Origin: Mucilaginibacter gracilis
Lineage (GTDB): Bacteria > Bacteroidota > Bacteroidia > Sphingobacteriales > Sphingobacteriaceae
Assembly: GCF_003633615.1 (NCBI RefSeq)
Contig: NZ_RBKU01000001.1
Span: forward strand, 4,836,001-4,900,000
Length of the DNA: 64,000 nt
Direction of reading: 5' to 3'
The notes under the pieces were generated by a model. It was given only the letters and a program-made list of their open reading frames with translations, was not told the origin of the DNA and did no database searches. A program made the position numbers and the translations under genes. Of the stretch, positions 16,952 through 25,924 are shown in pieces. Every line of letters starts with the position of its first letter. Positions within the stretch are counted from its first letter, which is position 1.

Positions 16952-17045
16952 GAAATTATACTTGTCTTAAAAGTACCGTTTTTAAGAGTATAGTTCAAAT
17001 AATTGAAAAATTATTGGGAGCGAATCACACAGAAAGACATACTCC

Positions 17046-17068
17046 AATTTCCGTACCTATTTCGTACC
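17046..17068. repeat. Direct repeat next to tRNA 3' end
   Basis: ATTTCCGTACC then TATTTCGTACC: the CGTACC core occurs at 17052-17057 and 17063-17068, 11 bp apart. It lies about 50 bp beyond the tRNA 3' end and could be an integrase arm site. Confidence 0.35.
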
Positions 17069-17072
17069 AAAA

Positions 17073-17107
17073 TAAAAAAGCACTTAGATTTTCATCGTAA
17101 GTGCTTG
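17073..17107 (-). terminator. Intrinsic terminator of tRNA gene
   Basis: On the minus strand AAGCACTTA and TAAGTGCTT form a stem (17079-17107) followed by a T-rich tail, directly downstream of the tRNA. Confidence 0.75.
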
Positions 17108-17115
17108 ATTATCAG

Positions 17116-17189
17116 TGCGCCCACCTGGGCTCGAACCAGGGACCAAAAGATTATGAGTCTTCTACTCTAACCAACTGAGCTATAGGCGC
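17116..17189 (-). tRNA. tRNA with CAT anticodon (Ile2 or elongator Met)
   Basis: This is a full cloverleaf of 74 nt. The acceptor GCGCCTA pairs with TGGGCGC and the discriminator is A. The D-arm is GCTC-AGTTGGTTA-GAGT, the anticodon loop CTCATAA (CAT), and the T-arm CCTGG-TTCGAGC-CCAGG. No CCA is encoded. The TTTTGGTCCCTGG variable/T region resembles isoleucine tRNA, whose CAT anticodon is modified to lysidine, but elongator Met cannot be excluded. It lies exactly at the boundary between accessory and chromosomal genes. Confidence 0.92.
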
Positions 17190-17340
17190 GGGTTTGTTTT
17201 ATTTTTAATTCGGGTGCAATTTTACGGAAAATAGTGCCGAAATACAAAACTCATTTATTTTTTTCTTCTTTTATTAACAAATAGACTGCAAATCAGGCTT
17301 ATATTTTACTAAGACCATTGTTAAAATGGCAAATTGTGGC

Positions 17341-17367
17341 ACCATAGCCTGTACCGGCTATGGTTTT
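17341..17367. other. 9-bp hairpin in the tRNA-desaturase gap
   Basis: ACCATAGCC (17341-17349) pairs with GGCTATGGT (17356-17364), followed by T residues. There is no plus-strand gene immediately upstream to terminate. The rest of 17190-17453 shows nothing else I can support. Confidence 0.5.
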
Positions 17368-17453
17368 ATCTGGCTATTTTGACTGCATAAGTTTGCTTAT
17401 AACGTTTTTTAAATTTAACATTGTATTTAGGATAGCGTTATACAATTATAATA

Positions 17454-18461
17454 ATGGCGAAGAGAAAAGATTTTAACTGGTCGGATGAAAGTGAGCCGCA
17501 TAAAAAGAGAACTAAAAGAATAATTGCCGAACATCCCGATATTAGAGAACTTATAGGCCGAAATCCCTACACAATTGTAGTAATTTTCCTGTGTGTTGCC
17601 GTGCAAATTGGCTTATCCGTTTGGCTAAAAGATGCGTCGTGGTGGCTTGTTGTACTCATGTCGTATGTTATTGGTGCTTTTGCAAGCCACACGTTGTTTA
17701 TCTGCATACACGAGTGCGCGCACAACCTGGTATTTAAAAACCGCACGTTAAATACGCTTTCGGGCATATTTGCAAATCTGCCGCAAGGTTTTCCAAGTTC
17801 GGTTTCTTTTCAAAAGTATCATTTAAAACACCACTCCTTTCAGGGAGTATCCGAATTGGATGCCGATATGCCTTTTGGCTGGGAGGCGAGGTTAATCAAC
17901 AATTCGTGGTTTGGCAAATCGTTATGGTTATTATTTTTCCCGGTATTTCAATTGCTGCGCCCTTTCAGGTTAAAAGAGATTGATTTATGGGATGCATGGA
18001 CATTGGTTAACTGGCTTGTCGAAATAATTTTTATGGCCGCCATTGTTTACTTTTTTGGCGTTAAAGCTGTAATGTATATGATATTCAGCTTTTTCTTTTC
18101 GGTTGGCTTGCATCCGCTTGGGGCGCGCTGGGTGCAGGAGCATTACCTCACACATGGCGACGAGCAGGAAACCAAAAGCTATTATGGCATATTAAACGTG
18201 GTAAATTTGAATGTTGGGTACCATAATGAGCATCACGATTTTCCGTCGGTGCCCTGGAACAACTTACCCAAGATTAAAAAAATAGCCGACGAGCATTACG
18301 AAACCCTGGGCTACCACACATCGTACACGGCTTTATTGTTTCAATTTTTATTTAATCGGGACCTGTCGTTATTTTCGCGTACAAAACGTTCAAACCGGGG
18401 TGGCAAGCTTAAAGTTGCCGGTATACCGATTGAAAAACCGATAGTAAAACAACCCTTATAA
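17454..18461 (+). CDS. Sphingolipid Delta4-desaturase-like membrane fatty-acyl desaturase
   Basis: 335 residues. The N terminus (FNWSDESEPHKKRTKRIIAEHPDIRE) closely parallels the lipid-desaturase leader of eukaryotic DEGS1. The three histidine boxes are in order: H86-ECA-H90, H123-LK-H126-H127, and H257-NE-H260-H261. There are four or more hydrophobic segments. DEGS enzymes use O2 and a di-iron centre in the membrane to introduce the Delta4 double bond into dihydroceramide. Sphingobacteriaceae make dihydroceramides, so a ceramide or long-chain-base substrate is plausible; a different acyl substrate cannot be excluded. Confidence 0.8.
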   Translation: MAKRKDFNWSDESEPHKKRTKRIIAEHPDIRELIGRNPYTIVVIFLCVAVQIGLSVWLKDASWWLVVLMSYVIGAFASHTLFICIHECAHNLVFKNRTLNTLSGIFANLPQGFPSSVSFQKYHLKHHSFQGVSELDADMPFGWEARLINNSWFGKSLWLLFFPVFQLLRPFRLKEIDLWDAWTLVNWLVEIIFMAAIVYFFGVKAVMYMIFSFFFSVGLHPLGARWVQEHYLTHGDEQETKSYYGILNVVNLNVGYHNEHHDFPSVPWNNLPKIKKIADEHYETLGYHTSYTALLFQFLFNRDLSLFSRTKRSNRGGKLKVAGIPIEKPIVKQPL

Positions 18462-18479
18462 CCTGTTTACAATTGCTTT

Positions 18480-19112
18480 ATGACTAATATAAAAAACATA
18501 ATTTTTGATTATGGTAACGTGATATTCGGTATTGATTTTTTGCTTGCGCAGAAAGCCTGGACCAAGTTGGGCGTTAACAATGTAGAGCAATTTTTTGGGC
18601 ACCGACAGCAAGACGAGGTATTTAGCGCTTTTGAAAAAGGCGAAATAACATCCGAAGAGTTTAGAAAACAAATACGCATTAAAGCCAACAATGCCAGCTT
18701 AACCGACGAGCAGATTGACAAAGCCTGGAACGCCATGCTATTAGGCATTGCCGATGGCAACCACGATTTGTTGTTAAAAGTTAAGGCCAAATACAACACC
18801 TTTTTACTGAGTAATATTAATGCAATCCATTACGATTTTATTATGGATTACTTGAAGCGTGAGTTTGGCTTTAATGGTAACGACCACTTATTTAACAAGG
18901 TTTATTACTCGCACTTAATGGGCAAGCGTAAACCCAATGCCGATATTTTTGAGCAGGTTTTAGCCGAAAATAACCTTAATCCTGCCGAAACGCTTTTTAT
19001 TGATGATAGTCCGCAACATTTGGCCACTGCCGAAAAGTTAGGCTTACAGGTTTACCTGATGAAGGCGCCCGACACCATACAGGCATTTTTTGAGCGCGAA
19101 AGGTTAGTTTAA
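18480..19112 (+). CDS. HAD-family hydrolase (YihX-like)
   Basis: 210 residues. Motif I FDYGNVIFGID carries the nucleophile Asp. A helical cap follows, then motif II LLSNIN, the motif III Lys in GKRKPNADIF, and motif IV LFIDDSPQHL. These are soluble phosphatases of sugar or nucleotide phosphates; the substrate cannot be read here. It starts 18 bp after the desaturase, probably cotranscribed, and overlaps the convergent glycosyltransferase stop by four bases. Confidence 0.85.
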   Translation: MTNIKNIIFDYGNVIFGIDFLLAQKAWTKLGVNNVEQFFGHRQQDEVFSAFEKGEITSEEFRKQIRIKANNASLTDEQIDKAWNAMLLGIADGNHDLLLKVKAKYNTFLLSNINAIHYDFIMDYLKREFGFNGNDHLFNKVYYSHLMGKRKPNADIFEQVLAENNLNPAETLFIDDSPQHLATAEKLGLQVYLMKAPDTIQAFFERERLV

Positions 19113-19996
19113 ACCTTCTTTTTAATTTTAATCCAGATGTTTTTGAGCTTTTTTAGGTAGCGGTTAAGTTCGCCTATGGGTTTGGCGTTTCGCCATTCGG
19201 TTAACTTAAGGTATTGGTAAAATAGGCTCTTATATTTTGGATTATACTCATACGTTGTGTAAAATGGCTTGCGCGATATAAAATGGATGATGAAAGGTGT
19301 CTCCAAATTGCCCGACGAAAAATAATTCCAACGCGTGTCTAACTCCAGCCATTGGTTAGCTAAAACCACGTTGTAGCCATATTGATCGGGATAGTTTGCG
19401 TGCTTGATATTGGCATTAATGCAATCAATTACTTTTTGCGCCAGGTTTTGCTCGGCCCATTTTTGGGTGTTGATGAGCAACAAGCCGGTATTAAAATATT
19501 TTGTATCGGCTGCAAAGCCAAGTTCTTTATAATTCATTATTCCGCCCCAGGCATTGTCAAAAGTAAGCAGGCGTGGGTCTTGCACGGCACCTATAATATT
19601 GTCGCCCAAATCCTGGTTGTAAAGTTTGCTTACATCATCTAAAACAATCATGTCCACATCTAAAAACAAAGCCTTGGTAGTTTCTTTGGGCACAATGTAC
19701 GGGATAAACAAACGCAGATAAATAGTTACCGGATAGGATGTATGATCGAGCGGAAGCTTCACCCCTGCCGGTATGGTGTTTTCCATCTTTATCCAATTAA
19801 TGGTAAACATAGCGGCATCAACAGATGCTTTTATCCGGCGCTGGCTTTTTTGCTTAACCCCATCGGCTATAACATAAACCGCAATTTTTTCGCCCGTTTT
19901 ATGATTAACCTCGATAGATTTAAGTAAAGCCGCCAGCATTATTACATAGTGCTCGTCGGTAACAACAACTATAGGGATCACGTTGGGAGATGTCAT
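19109..19996 (-). CDS. Glycosyltransferase family 8 protein
   Basis: 295 residues. GT8 (GT-A fold) is shown by the N-terminal IPIVVVTDEHYVIMLAALLKSI, the metal-binding DxD in ALFLDVDMIVLDD, the NTGLLLINTQKW block, and a downstream DQYGYNVVLANQW. These enzymes transfer a hexose from UDP- or dTDP-sugar onto LPS or glycoprotein, with inversion state retained. It is cytosolic or peripheral to the inner membrane. It stands alone with convergent overlap to the HAD gene; the acceptor is unknown. Confidence 0.88.
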   Translation of the reverse strand: MTSPNVIPIVVVTDEHYVIMLAALLKSIEVNHKTGEKIAVYVIADGVKQKSQRRIKASVDAAMFTINWIKMENTIPAGVKLPLDHTSYPVTIYLRLFIPYIVPKETTKALFLDVDMIVLDDVSKLYNQDLGDNIIGAVQDPRLLTFDNAWGGIMNYKELGFAADTKYFNTGLLLINTQKWAEQNLAQKVIDCINANIKHANYPDQYGYNVVLANQWLELDTRWNYFSSGNLETPFIIHFISRKPFYTTYEYNPKYKSLFYQYLKLTEWRNAKPIGELNRYLKKLKNIWIKIKKKV

Positions 19997-20191
19997 GTTA
20001 AACGGTAGAGGTCAAATTTAATCGACACTTATTTAGAGTAAAAGTGCAAATTAAAATTCTAAATCAGCAATACAGCTCAAAACATCTAAAACGGTGCAGC
20101 TTTTAATTTTTGCATTTATTTTAAACACAAGATAGCTTTTTGCGTTATATAGTTATTGAATAGATTTATTTCACAGTAAACAGATACCATC

Positions 20192-20455
20192 ATGAACAAT
20201 CAAACAAAATTAGTAGTAGGCTTACTTGCCGGTGCCGCAGCAATTGCTGCTGTTGGCTTATTATTTTCTACAGATAAAGGAACCGAAGTTAGAGAAGAAA
20301 TAACCGATTACTTAGCTGATCTGGTTAATTCGGTAAAAAGCAAGGCTCAAGAAACTGCCGACAACCTCAATAGCATTAAAAACGACGCTGTTAAAAACGC
20401 ACGATCGGCAATTAAAAGCAAAATTAATGATGCAGCCGATATTGTAGGCAATTAA
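20192..20455 (+). CDS. YtxH domain-containing small protein
   Basis: 87 residues. It has an N-terminal hydrophobic helix (VVGLLAGAAAIAAVGLLF), then STDKGTEVREEI, the hallmark junction of YtxH proteins, and a long charged amphipathic helix. It is probably membrane-anchored and stress-related in other bacteria, but of unknown function here. A strong terminator follows at 20482. Confidence 0.85.
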   Translation: MNNQTKLVVGLLAGAAAIAAVGLLFSTDKGTEVREEITDYLADLVNSVKSKAQETADNLNSIKNDAVKNARSAIKSKINDAADIVGN

Positions 20456-20909
20456 TTTAATTTTTGATATTTAAAATCAATAAAAAGGGCTTTCAGGTTT
20501 ACTGGAAGCCTTTTTTATACCTGGTTACAGGTAAGCGTGGTTGCTCCCGTTTACGCCCCCACATACTGGCCAAACATTTTTTAGGGTATCAACCAATTTC
20601 CATCAAATAAGTGTTTTAACACCTATTAATGGCGTTTTAGCCAATTGCATTTGTTATCTATTAGTTTATATTTGTAATAAATTTGTTGCAAATAACAAAT
20701 TACCCTTATTAATTTTTGCTATGGATAATTTATGCCCCGCCCAAAAACTACTGTAAGTTTAGCGAGCCTGCCATCCGGCAAATAAAAGGTATAGTAATTG
20801 CCACATAAGTAATGTAGTTGCCGTTTGGTTATAATTAAAAAGCATGTTTGCTTATTAATTAACTAAATTATGGCATTATGAATACCCAATTAAAAGGATT
20901 GGTACATGG
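20456..20909. other. 454-bp gene-free gap
   Basis: It holds the YtxH terminator and the leader of the next gene. No open frame here resembles a protein. I see no other repeat or RNA structure of note. Confidence 0.5.
20482..20516 (+). terminator. Intrinsic terminator after YtxH gene
   Basis: AAAAAGGGCTTTCAG pairs with CTGGAAGCCTTTTTT through a 5-base loop, with two wobbles, ending in a T run. Confidence 0.8.
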
Positions 20910-23489
20910 TTGATATTAAAATACAGATATAAGTTGAGCAAAATTTTACTTTTTTCAGGAAAACATTTACACAGTTTTAAATTTTGGGTTACCGCATTTT
21001 GTTTATTTGGCTGTATTGATATGCCCCAAAACGTCTGCGCCCAGCAATTAAAAAACGTTACAGGTAAAATAACCGACGCACAAACCGGCGAACCCCTACC
21101 CTACGTAACGGTATCGGTAAAATTAACAAACGGCACCCGCAAAGGCGTTGCCACTAATTTCGACGGTATTTACCATTTAGCCGTACCGGGCAATATTGCA
21201 ACCGATAGTATTTACACCAGCTACGTAAGTTATACCCCATCGCGCAAGCTGATACCTAAAGGCATCGAAATAGAAATTAACTTTCAGCTTGCTATAGATT
21301 CAAAAATGCTGAAAGCTGTTACCGTTACGCCTAAAACCTATGTTAACCCGGCCTGGGAAATTATGGCTAAAATGGTTAAACATAAACCCGATAACGACCC
21401 CCAAAAATTAAAAAGTTACGAGTATCAAAGCTATAACCGGATAGAACTATCGCTCACTAACCTTAGCGAGAAACTAAAACAGCGCAAAGTTTTTAAACAA
21501 ATATTGCCGCTGATGGATAGCTTAAAGAAAATTGCCGGCGAAGAAGGTACTCCGGTGCTACCCATATTTGCATCCGAAACCATATCCGATTATTATTATC
21601 AAAACAACCCGCTTCGCAAAGCAGAATACGTTAAGCGTACCAAATCCGCAGGCGTGGGTATTGAAGACGAAACACTGGTTTCGCAATTAATTGGTTCTAC
21701 CTTTTTGCAATACAACTTTTATAAAAACTTTTTGCGCCTTGCCGGGAAAGATTTTATATCGCCCCTAACAGATAGCTGGAAAACGTTTTACAACTACGAA
21801 CTGATTGACGAGCACGATAAAATTAACGGCAAAGAATATTATAAAATAGAATTTAAACCAAAACGCGGCCACGATTTAGCCTTTAACGGCGTAATGTGGA
21901 TTACTAAAGACGATTACGCCCTTTACCGTGTTGATGCTTCGGTGCCGCCGGATGCTAACCTTAATTTTTTAAGCAAGGTTCGCATTCAGCAAGAGATGGT
22001 GCAGCCCGAGGGTACAACGGCCTGGCTACCGGGAAAAACACGTATAACACTTAACATCAATAACATAACTAAAAATTTGTCGGGCTTTATTTGCAAGTTT
22101 TACTTATCAAACAGCAATATCAAAGTAAACCAGGATTATCCCGAAAGTTTGTTTAAAGAGCCCGTTGTGATGAGCCCCGATGTAGCCAAGGTTGACGAAA
22201 GCTACTGGCAAAAAAACCGTCATGATTCGGTTACACTGGCTGATAAGCGGGTTTACCAAATGATAGATACTGTTAAAAACCTGCCCCTTGTTAAAACCTA
22301 TGCCAAGTTTGCCGGTATGCTTATAAACGGCTATTACAAAGTAGGCTGGTTTAGCTTTGGCCCCTACCCCTACACGGTTAGCCATAACGACTTGGAAGGC
22401 ACCGTATTACGTGTTGGCGGCATTACCAACACCCGTTTTAGCGATAAATGGATTTTGGGTGGTTACGCCGCATATGCCTTTAAAGATGATAAACTGAAAT
22501 ACAGCGGTAGTGTTGACTACATTGCATCGCGCAAGCCCTGGACGCAGATAGGAACATCCTACCTGCATGATATTGGGCAAACCGGCTACCAGTACGAGAG
22601 CTTTACCCTTAACGGCAACAATGTTTTTAATGCATCTATTAACAACGGCGCAATAAGCACGCGCGGGCCGTTTTATCAAAACGTTATTAAGGCTTATGTA
22701 CAGCGTGATTTAAAATCGGATTTAAGGGCCAAGGTTACCTTTACCCACAGCACTTTTGACCCGCTTACGCCTTACGAATACGTTTACCCTAATAACTCCG
22801 ATACCATACATAACTACCAAACCGCCGATGCTACCTTTGAATTGCAATGGCGCCCGGGTACACGCTTACTGCAATCGAGCAAGATAAACAAGCGGATAAC
22901 CGTTGGTAACGGAGCAGATAATATTACGGTTACTTTTAGATATGTACATGGTTTTAAAGGCCTGCTTGACGGCGACTTTAATTACAACAAGTTATATATT
23001 AATGCCCAGCAAAAGGTACATATGGGTATTTTTGGCAAAGGCGAATACTCGTTAACAGGTGGCTTTATACCAAGTAACGTGCCTTATACGCTGGTTGAAA
23101 ACCACCGTTTTAACTTTAATACTATGCGCTTTTTAGAGTTTGCCAGCGATAAATATGCATCGTTAACTTACACCCAGCACATGGATGGCCTGATAACCAA
23201 CAGCATACCGCTATTAAAGGCCCTTAACATACGCACAGTTTTAGTTGCCGATATTTTAGAAGGCAGCCTATCTACTACCAATAACGAGGCCTTTAGGCGC
23301 GGCCGTACCATTGTTGACCGCAGTTTAGGCTCAGTCCCTTATGTGGAAGTTGGTTACGGGGTTGAAAATATTTTGAAAATAATACGTGTAGACTTTTTAT
23401 ACCGCCTTACCCACATGGACCACCTGAATGGCCGCGGCGAACTGCCCGACAGATTTGCGCCACGCGTAAGCTTGCAGTTTAGGTTGTAA
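20910..23489 (+). CDS. DUF5686 outer-membrane protein with carboxypeptidase-like domain
   Basis: 859 residues, starting at TTG; the frame has no ATG upstream of the signal sequence. A long signal peptide (to about residue 45, ending NVCAQQ) is followed by a CarboxypepD_reg-like beta domain (VTGKITDAQTGEPLPYVTV). The remaining 700 residues are the DUF5686 barrel, rich in alternating aromatic strands and ending in an aromatic-terminal strand (RVSLQFRL), as beta-barrels do. Family members are large outer-membrane proteins of unknown substrate in Bacteroidota. A terminator follows closely. Confidence 0.85.
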   Translation: MILKYRYKLSKILLFSGKHLHSFKFWVTAFCLFGCIDMPQNVCAQQLKNVTGKITDAQTGEPLPYVTVSVKLTNGTRKGVATNFDGIYHLAVPGNIATDSIYTSYVSYTPSRKLIPKGIEIEINFQLAIDSKMLKAVTVTPKTYVNPAWEIMAKMVKHKPDNDPQKLKSYEYQSYNRIELSLTNLSEKLKQRKVFKQILPLMDSLKKIAGEEGTPVLPIFASETISDYYYQNNPLRKAEYVKRTKSAGVGIEDETLVSQLIGSTFLQYNFYKNFLRLAGKDFISPLTDSWKTFYNYELIDEHDKINGKEYYKIEFKPKRGHDLAFNGVMWITKDDYALYRVDASVPPDANLNFLSKVRIQQEMVQPEGTTAWLPGKTRITLNINNITKNLSGFICKFYLSNSNIKVNQDYPESLFKEPVVMSPDVAKVDESYWQKNRHDSVTLADKRVYQMIDTVKNLPLVKTYAKFAGMLINGYYKVGWFSFGPYPYTVSHNDLEGTVLRVGGITNTRFSDKWILGGYAAYAFKDDKLKYSGSVDYIASRKPWTQIGTSYLHDIGQTGYQYESFTLNGNNVFNASINNGAISTRGPFYQNVIKAYVQRDLKSDLRAKVTFTHSTFDPLTPYEYVYPNNSDTIHNYQTADATFELQWRPGTRLLQSSKINKRITVGNGADNITVTFRYVHGFKGLLDGDFNYNKLYINAQQKVHMGIFGKGEYSLTGGFIPSNVPYTLVENHRFNFNTMRFLEFASDKYASLTYTQHMDGLITNSIPLLKALNIRTVLVADILEGSLSTTNNEAFRRGRTIVDRSLGSVPYVEVGYGVENILKIIRVDFLYRLTHMDHLNGRGELPDRFAPRVSLQFRL

Positions 23490-23525
23490 TTTTTAAAACT
23501 GATTACCTTACCACATGTTATCAAT

Positions 23526-23561
23526 AATAACCGGCCCTATAAAACGCCGGTTATTATTTTT
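23526..23561 (+). terminator. Intrinsic terminator abutting the next start
   Basis: AATAACCGGC (23526-23535) pairs with GCCGGTTATT (23546-23555), followed by a T run. The next ATG is at 23562, immediately after it. Confidence 0.85.
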
Positions 23562-23897
23562 ATGAAAACTTACCAAACCAAAATAAATCCCAATGTACGT
23601 GGCTTATGTGTAGCACTGCAACAAAAGCTGCCTGCTAAATTTAACAACAAAATGTATGGCGGCACCAATTTAAACATTGTTGAAAGCGGTAACAGCATCG
23701 AAATTTGGCTTCCCCTACCCTACGAACAGTATCTCTATAAGATTGATGTGGATGGAAGTGATGTGAACATCAGCAAATCTGAACACTATACCGATGATGC
23801 AAACAGCCTGGCTATGGAAGACGTGCTAACGGATATTGTGATAGCGTTTATTGGAAAAGAAAACATTGAAAACCTGGAACCTTCAACCGGGAATTGA
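23562..23897 (+). CDS. Hypothetical small soluble protein
   Basis: 111 residues, not recognised. No signal peptide or membrane segment. It has alternating strand-like stretches (IEIWLPLPYEQYLYKIDV) and a C-terminal helix, like small cytosolic alpha/beta proteins. Its ATG directly follows the terminator of the DUF5686 gene, so it must have its own short leader or rely on readthrough. Confidence 0.5.
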   Translation: MKTYQTKINPNVRGLCVALQQKLPAKFNNKMYGGTNLNIVESGNSIEIWLPLPYEQYLYKIDVDGSDVNISKSEHYTDDANSLAMEDVLTDIVIAFIGKENIENLEPSTGN

Positions 23898-23940
23898 TTT
23901 TGTAGCCGCTTTTAAACTACTTGAGGATAATTAAAAGGCA

Positions 23941-23973
23941 TAAAAAAAGAGTTTCTTAACGAAACTCCTTTTT
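23941..23973. terminator. Bidirectional intrinsic terminator
   Basis: GAGTTTC (23949-23955) pairs with GAAACTC (23961-23967). A T run lies on the plus side (23969-23973) and an A run (T on the minus strand) on the other. It serves both the gene ending at 23897 and the minus-strand small gene ending at 24013. Confidence 0.75.
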
Positions 23974-24012
23974 GTTTTAAATAGGGTAGATAGTGTATTT
24001 TGTAATTACAAA

Positions 24013-24183
24013 TTAAGCAACTTTACGGCTTACGGACCTGCTACCTAATTGTTGTTTTTGTGTTGATTTGAAAGCTTGCAAATCACCTTCTAAAATTTCT
24101 TTTAATTGTTTGTCAAAACGGGTCATTATCAATTTAGTGCGGTTAAGCATCAATTTTTCGAGTATTAAATCCATATTTTCCAT
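24013..24183 (-). CDS. Small basic protein, 56 residues (tandem paralogue 1)
   Basis: Read from ATG at 24183 to TAA at 24013-24015: MENMDLILEKLMLNRTKLIM, then a helical segment and a basic Ser/Arg tail. No family recognised. It is supported by a second, degenerate copy 36 bp upstream that shares protein-level similarity over its full length, and by a terminator 40 bp downstream. It is probably one long amphipathic helix, perhaps a nucleic-acid-binding or regulatory peptide. Confidence 0.55.
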   Translation of the reverse strand: MENMDLILEKLMLNRTKLIMTRFDKQLKEILEGDLQAFKSTQKQQLGSRSVSRKVA

Positions 24184-24218
24184 AATCGATGTGTTTAATT
24201 TGAATATCGTGATTTTTG

Positions 24219-24385
24219 TTAAGCTACCTGGCTGTTTTGGCTTCTGCTGCCCAATTGCTGGCTATTTGATTTAAACGATTGTAAATCGTTCTCTATAATT
24301 CTTTTAACTCCTTGTCAAAACGCGTAATCATCAATTTAGTGCGGTTAAGCGTTAATTTTTCGAGTATCAGGTCTATGTTTTCCAT
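24219..24385 (-). pseudogene. Frameshifted tandem copy of the 56-residue gene
   Basis: ATG at 24383-24385 begins MENIDLILEKLTLNRTKLMI, matching its neighbour. At KELKE one A is missing (AAAGAATTATAG versus AAAGAAATTTTAG), giving a premature TAG at 24293-24295 after 30 residues. Restoring the base yields IIENDLQSFKSNSQQLGSRS and a TAA at 24219-24221, aligning to the end of copy 1. This is either a recent inactivation or a true 30-residue product. Confidence 0.6.
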
Positions 24386-24623
24386 GGCTAAGTTAATTAA
24401 TGATGTTAGCTATATTACCAATATTATGCCACCGGAAGCACGATTAAAAAAAGGCCCCAAAACAACGCCCAATATACATTTTAACGCATACAACAGTGTA
24501 AAGGGAAAAAAACACTGTATATTTTAATAGTCACAATAGTGTAAACTGCGGGTGTTAAAACAAACAGAACGGTTTATTTTGATACTTCAATTTTAACCTT
24601 CTTGTTCTTAATCTTCTCGTTCT
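24386..24623. other. Gap with a short hairpin
   Basis: No gene seen. ACAGTGT and ACACTGT near 24493-24518 can form a 7-bp hairpin with a long A-rich loop. The promoter of the two small minus-strand genes should lie here, but I cannot fix it. Confidence 0.35.
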
Positions 24624-25871
24624 TTATTTTTGCACGGCCTGCTGTATTCGGTTACGTTTAACGGCTACATACGATTCATGATCTCTAACCTCTATCAGCC
24701 CCAATTCATCTTTTTGTAAGCCACCTTTTTGTAACAACAAGCCAACAATATCAACTTTGTTTACCTTATCCTTTTTCCCGGCAGATATATAAATGGTATC
24801 CCATTCGGTTAAGGGCGGGGTTACGTTTTTCTCGGGCAATGTTTCAATTTCAGGTTTTTTAACATACGGCAGGCTTTCATCCGGCGAGAGTATTAAATAG
24901 GCTGTGCCCTTGGCGTGCATACGTGCCGTACGGCCATTGCGATGGGTAAACGCTTCTTCGTTATGCGGTAGCTGGTAGTGTAGCACGGCCTCAATCTCCG
25001 GTATATCCAGTCCGCGCGAAGCCAGGTCTGTAGTAATGAGCAAACGGTTGCTTCCGTTCCTAAATTTTAGCAGGGCATGTTCGCGGTCTTCCTGCTCCAT
25101 CCCACCATGAAAAACACCATGTATCAATCCCATGTAACTCAACAGTTCGCTTATCCGGTCTACCGCTTCGCGGTGGTTACAAAATACAAGGGTAGCTTTG
25201 TTGCCTATTTTACATATCAGGGCAAACAAAGTACTAAGCTTATCTTCGGCATCGGCCATTACGGCTTTAATCTTTAAATCGGGCATTACAACGGCATCCT
25301 TTAAAAAATCCAGTTCAACCGCATTTTTTACTCCGGTAAAGGCCGGTATATCGTCCATTTTGGTGGCCGATGTTAATATCCGCTTGGTTAGCGCGCCCAA
25401 ACTGCGGATGATATAAGCCATATCTTCCTGAAAACCAAATTCGAGTGCTTTATCAAACTCGTCCAAAACTAAGGTTTGCACGGTTGAGGTATCAAAACTT
25501 TCGTGGCGCACATGGTAGGCTATGCGGCCCGGTGTGCCTATTAAAACCGCGGGCGGTTGCGAAAGACTATTTTTTTCGATGCGTGTGGGGTGGCCTCCGT
25601 AGCAGCAGTTTACCTTAAAGCCTGTGCCCATGCTTTTAAAAACCTTCTCAATCTGCAAAGCTAACTCGCGCGATGGTACCAGCACCATTGCCTGTACCCC
25701 TGCCCTATCTTTTTGCAGCAGGTTTAATACCGGTAGCAAAAAACCAAGTGTTTTGCCCGAGCCTGTTGGCGATAGTAAAACCATATCACTTTGGTTCGGC
25801 ACGTTTAACGCTGCGTGCTGCATTTGGTTAAGGGCCGCTATATTTAGATTTTGAAGGGATTGTTTAATCAT
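24624..25871 (-). CDS. DEAD-box RNA helicase
   Basis: 415 residues with both RecA-like domains. Motifs in order: Q-motif NQMQHAAL, Walker A SPTGSGKT, Ia VPSRELALQ, GG, TPGR, motif II DEFD (variant of DEAD), motif III TSATK, IV LVFCNHR, V TTDLASRGLDIP, VI HRNGRTAR. The length is short for cold-shock helicases, with a brief C-terminal extension resembling the DbpA RNA-binding tail. It acts in the cytosol, in ribosome assembly or RNA turnover. A -7 box TACCTTTG lies 8 bp upstream. Confidence 0.92.
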   Translation of the reverse strand: MIKQSLQNLNIAALNQMQHAALNVPNQSDMVLLSPTGSGKTLGFLLPVLNLLQKDRAGVQAMVLVPSRELALQIEKVFKSMGTGFKVNCCYGGHPTRIEKNSLSQPPAVLIGTPGRIAYHVRHESFDTSTVQTLVLDEFDKALEFGFQEDMAYIIRSLGALTKRILTSATKMDDIPAFTGVKNAVELDFLKDAVVMPDLKIKAVMADAEDKLSTLFALICKIGNKATLVFCNHREAVDRISELLSYMGLIHGVFHGGMEQEDREHALLKFRNGSNRLLITTDLASRGLDIPEIEAVLHYQLPHNEEAFTHRNGRTARMHAKGTAYLILSPDESLPYVKKPEIETLPEKNVTPPLTEWDTIYISAGKKDKVNKVDIVGLLLQKGGLQKDELGLIEVRDHESYVAVKRNRIQQAVQK

Positions 25872-25878
25872 AATGCGG

Positions 25879-25886
25879 CAAAGGTA
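25879..25886 (-). promoter_or_regulatory. Bacteroidota -7 box for helicase
   Basis: TACCTTTG on the minus strand matches TAnnTTTG, and the ATG (25871) follows 7 bases later, so the mRNA is nearly leaderless. No good -33 TTG is visible. Confidence 0.5.
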
Positions 25887-25924
25887 GTGTTTGGTTTTGG
25901 TTCATGGATGATAGTTGATTGTTG

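Noticed and set aside
24068..24527. Two similar plus-strand frames with a shared SKRVIINLVRLS motif
   Set aside because: They are antisense to the duplicated minus-strand small genes, which have the better start, stop and terminator.
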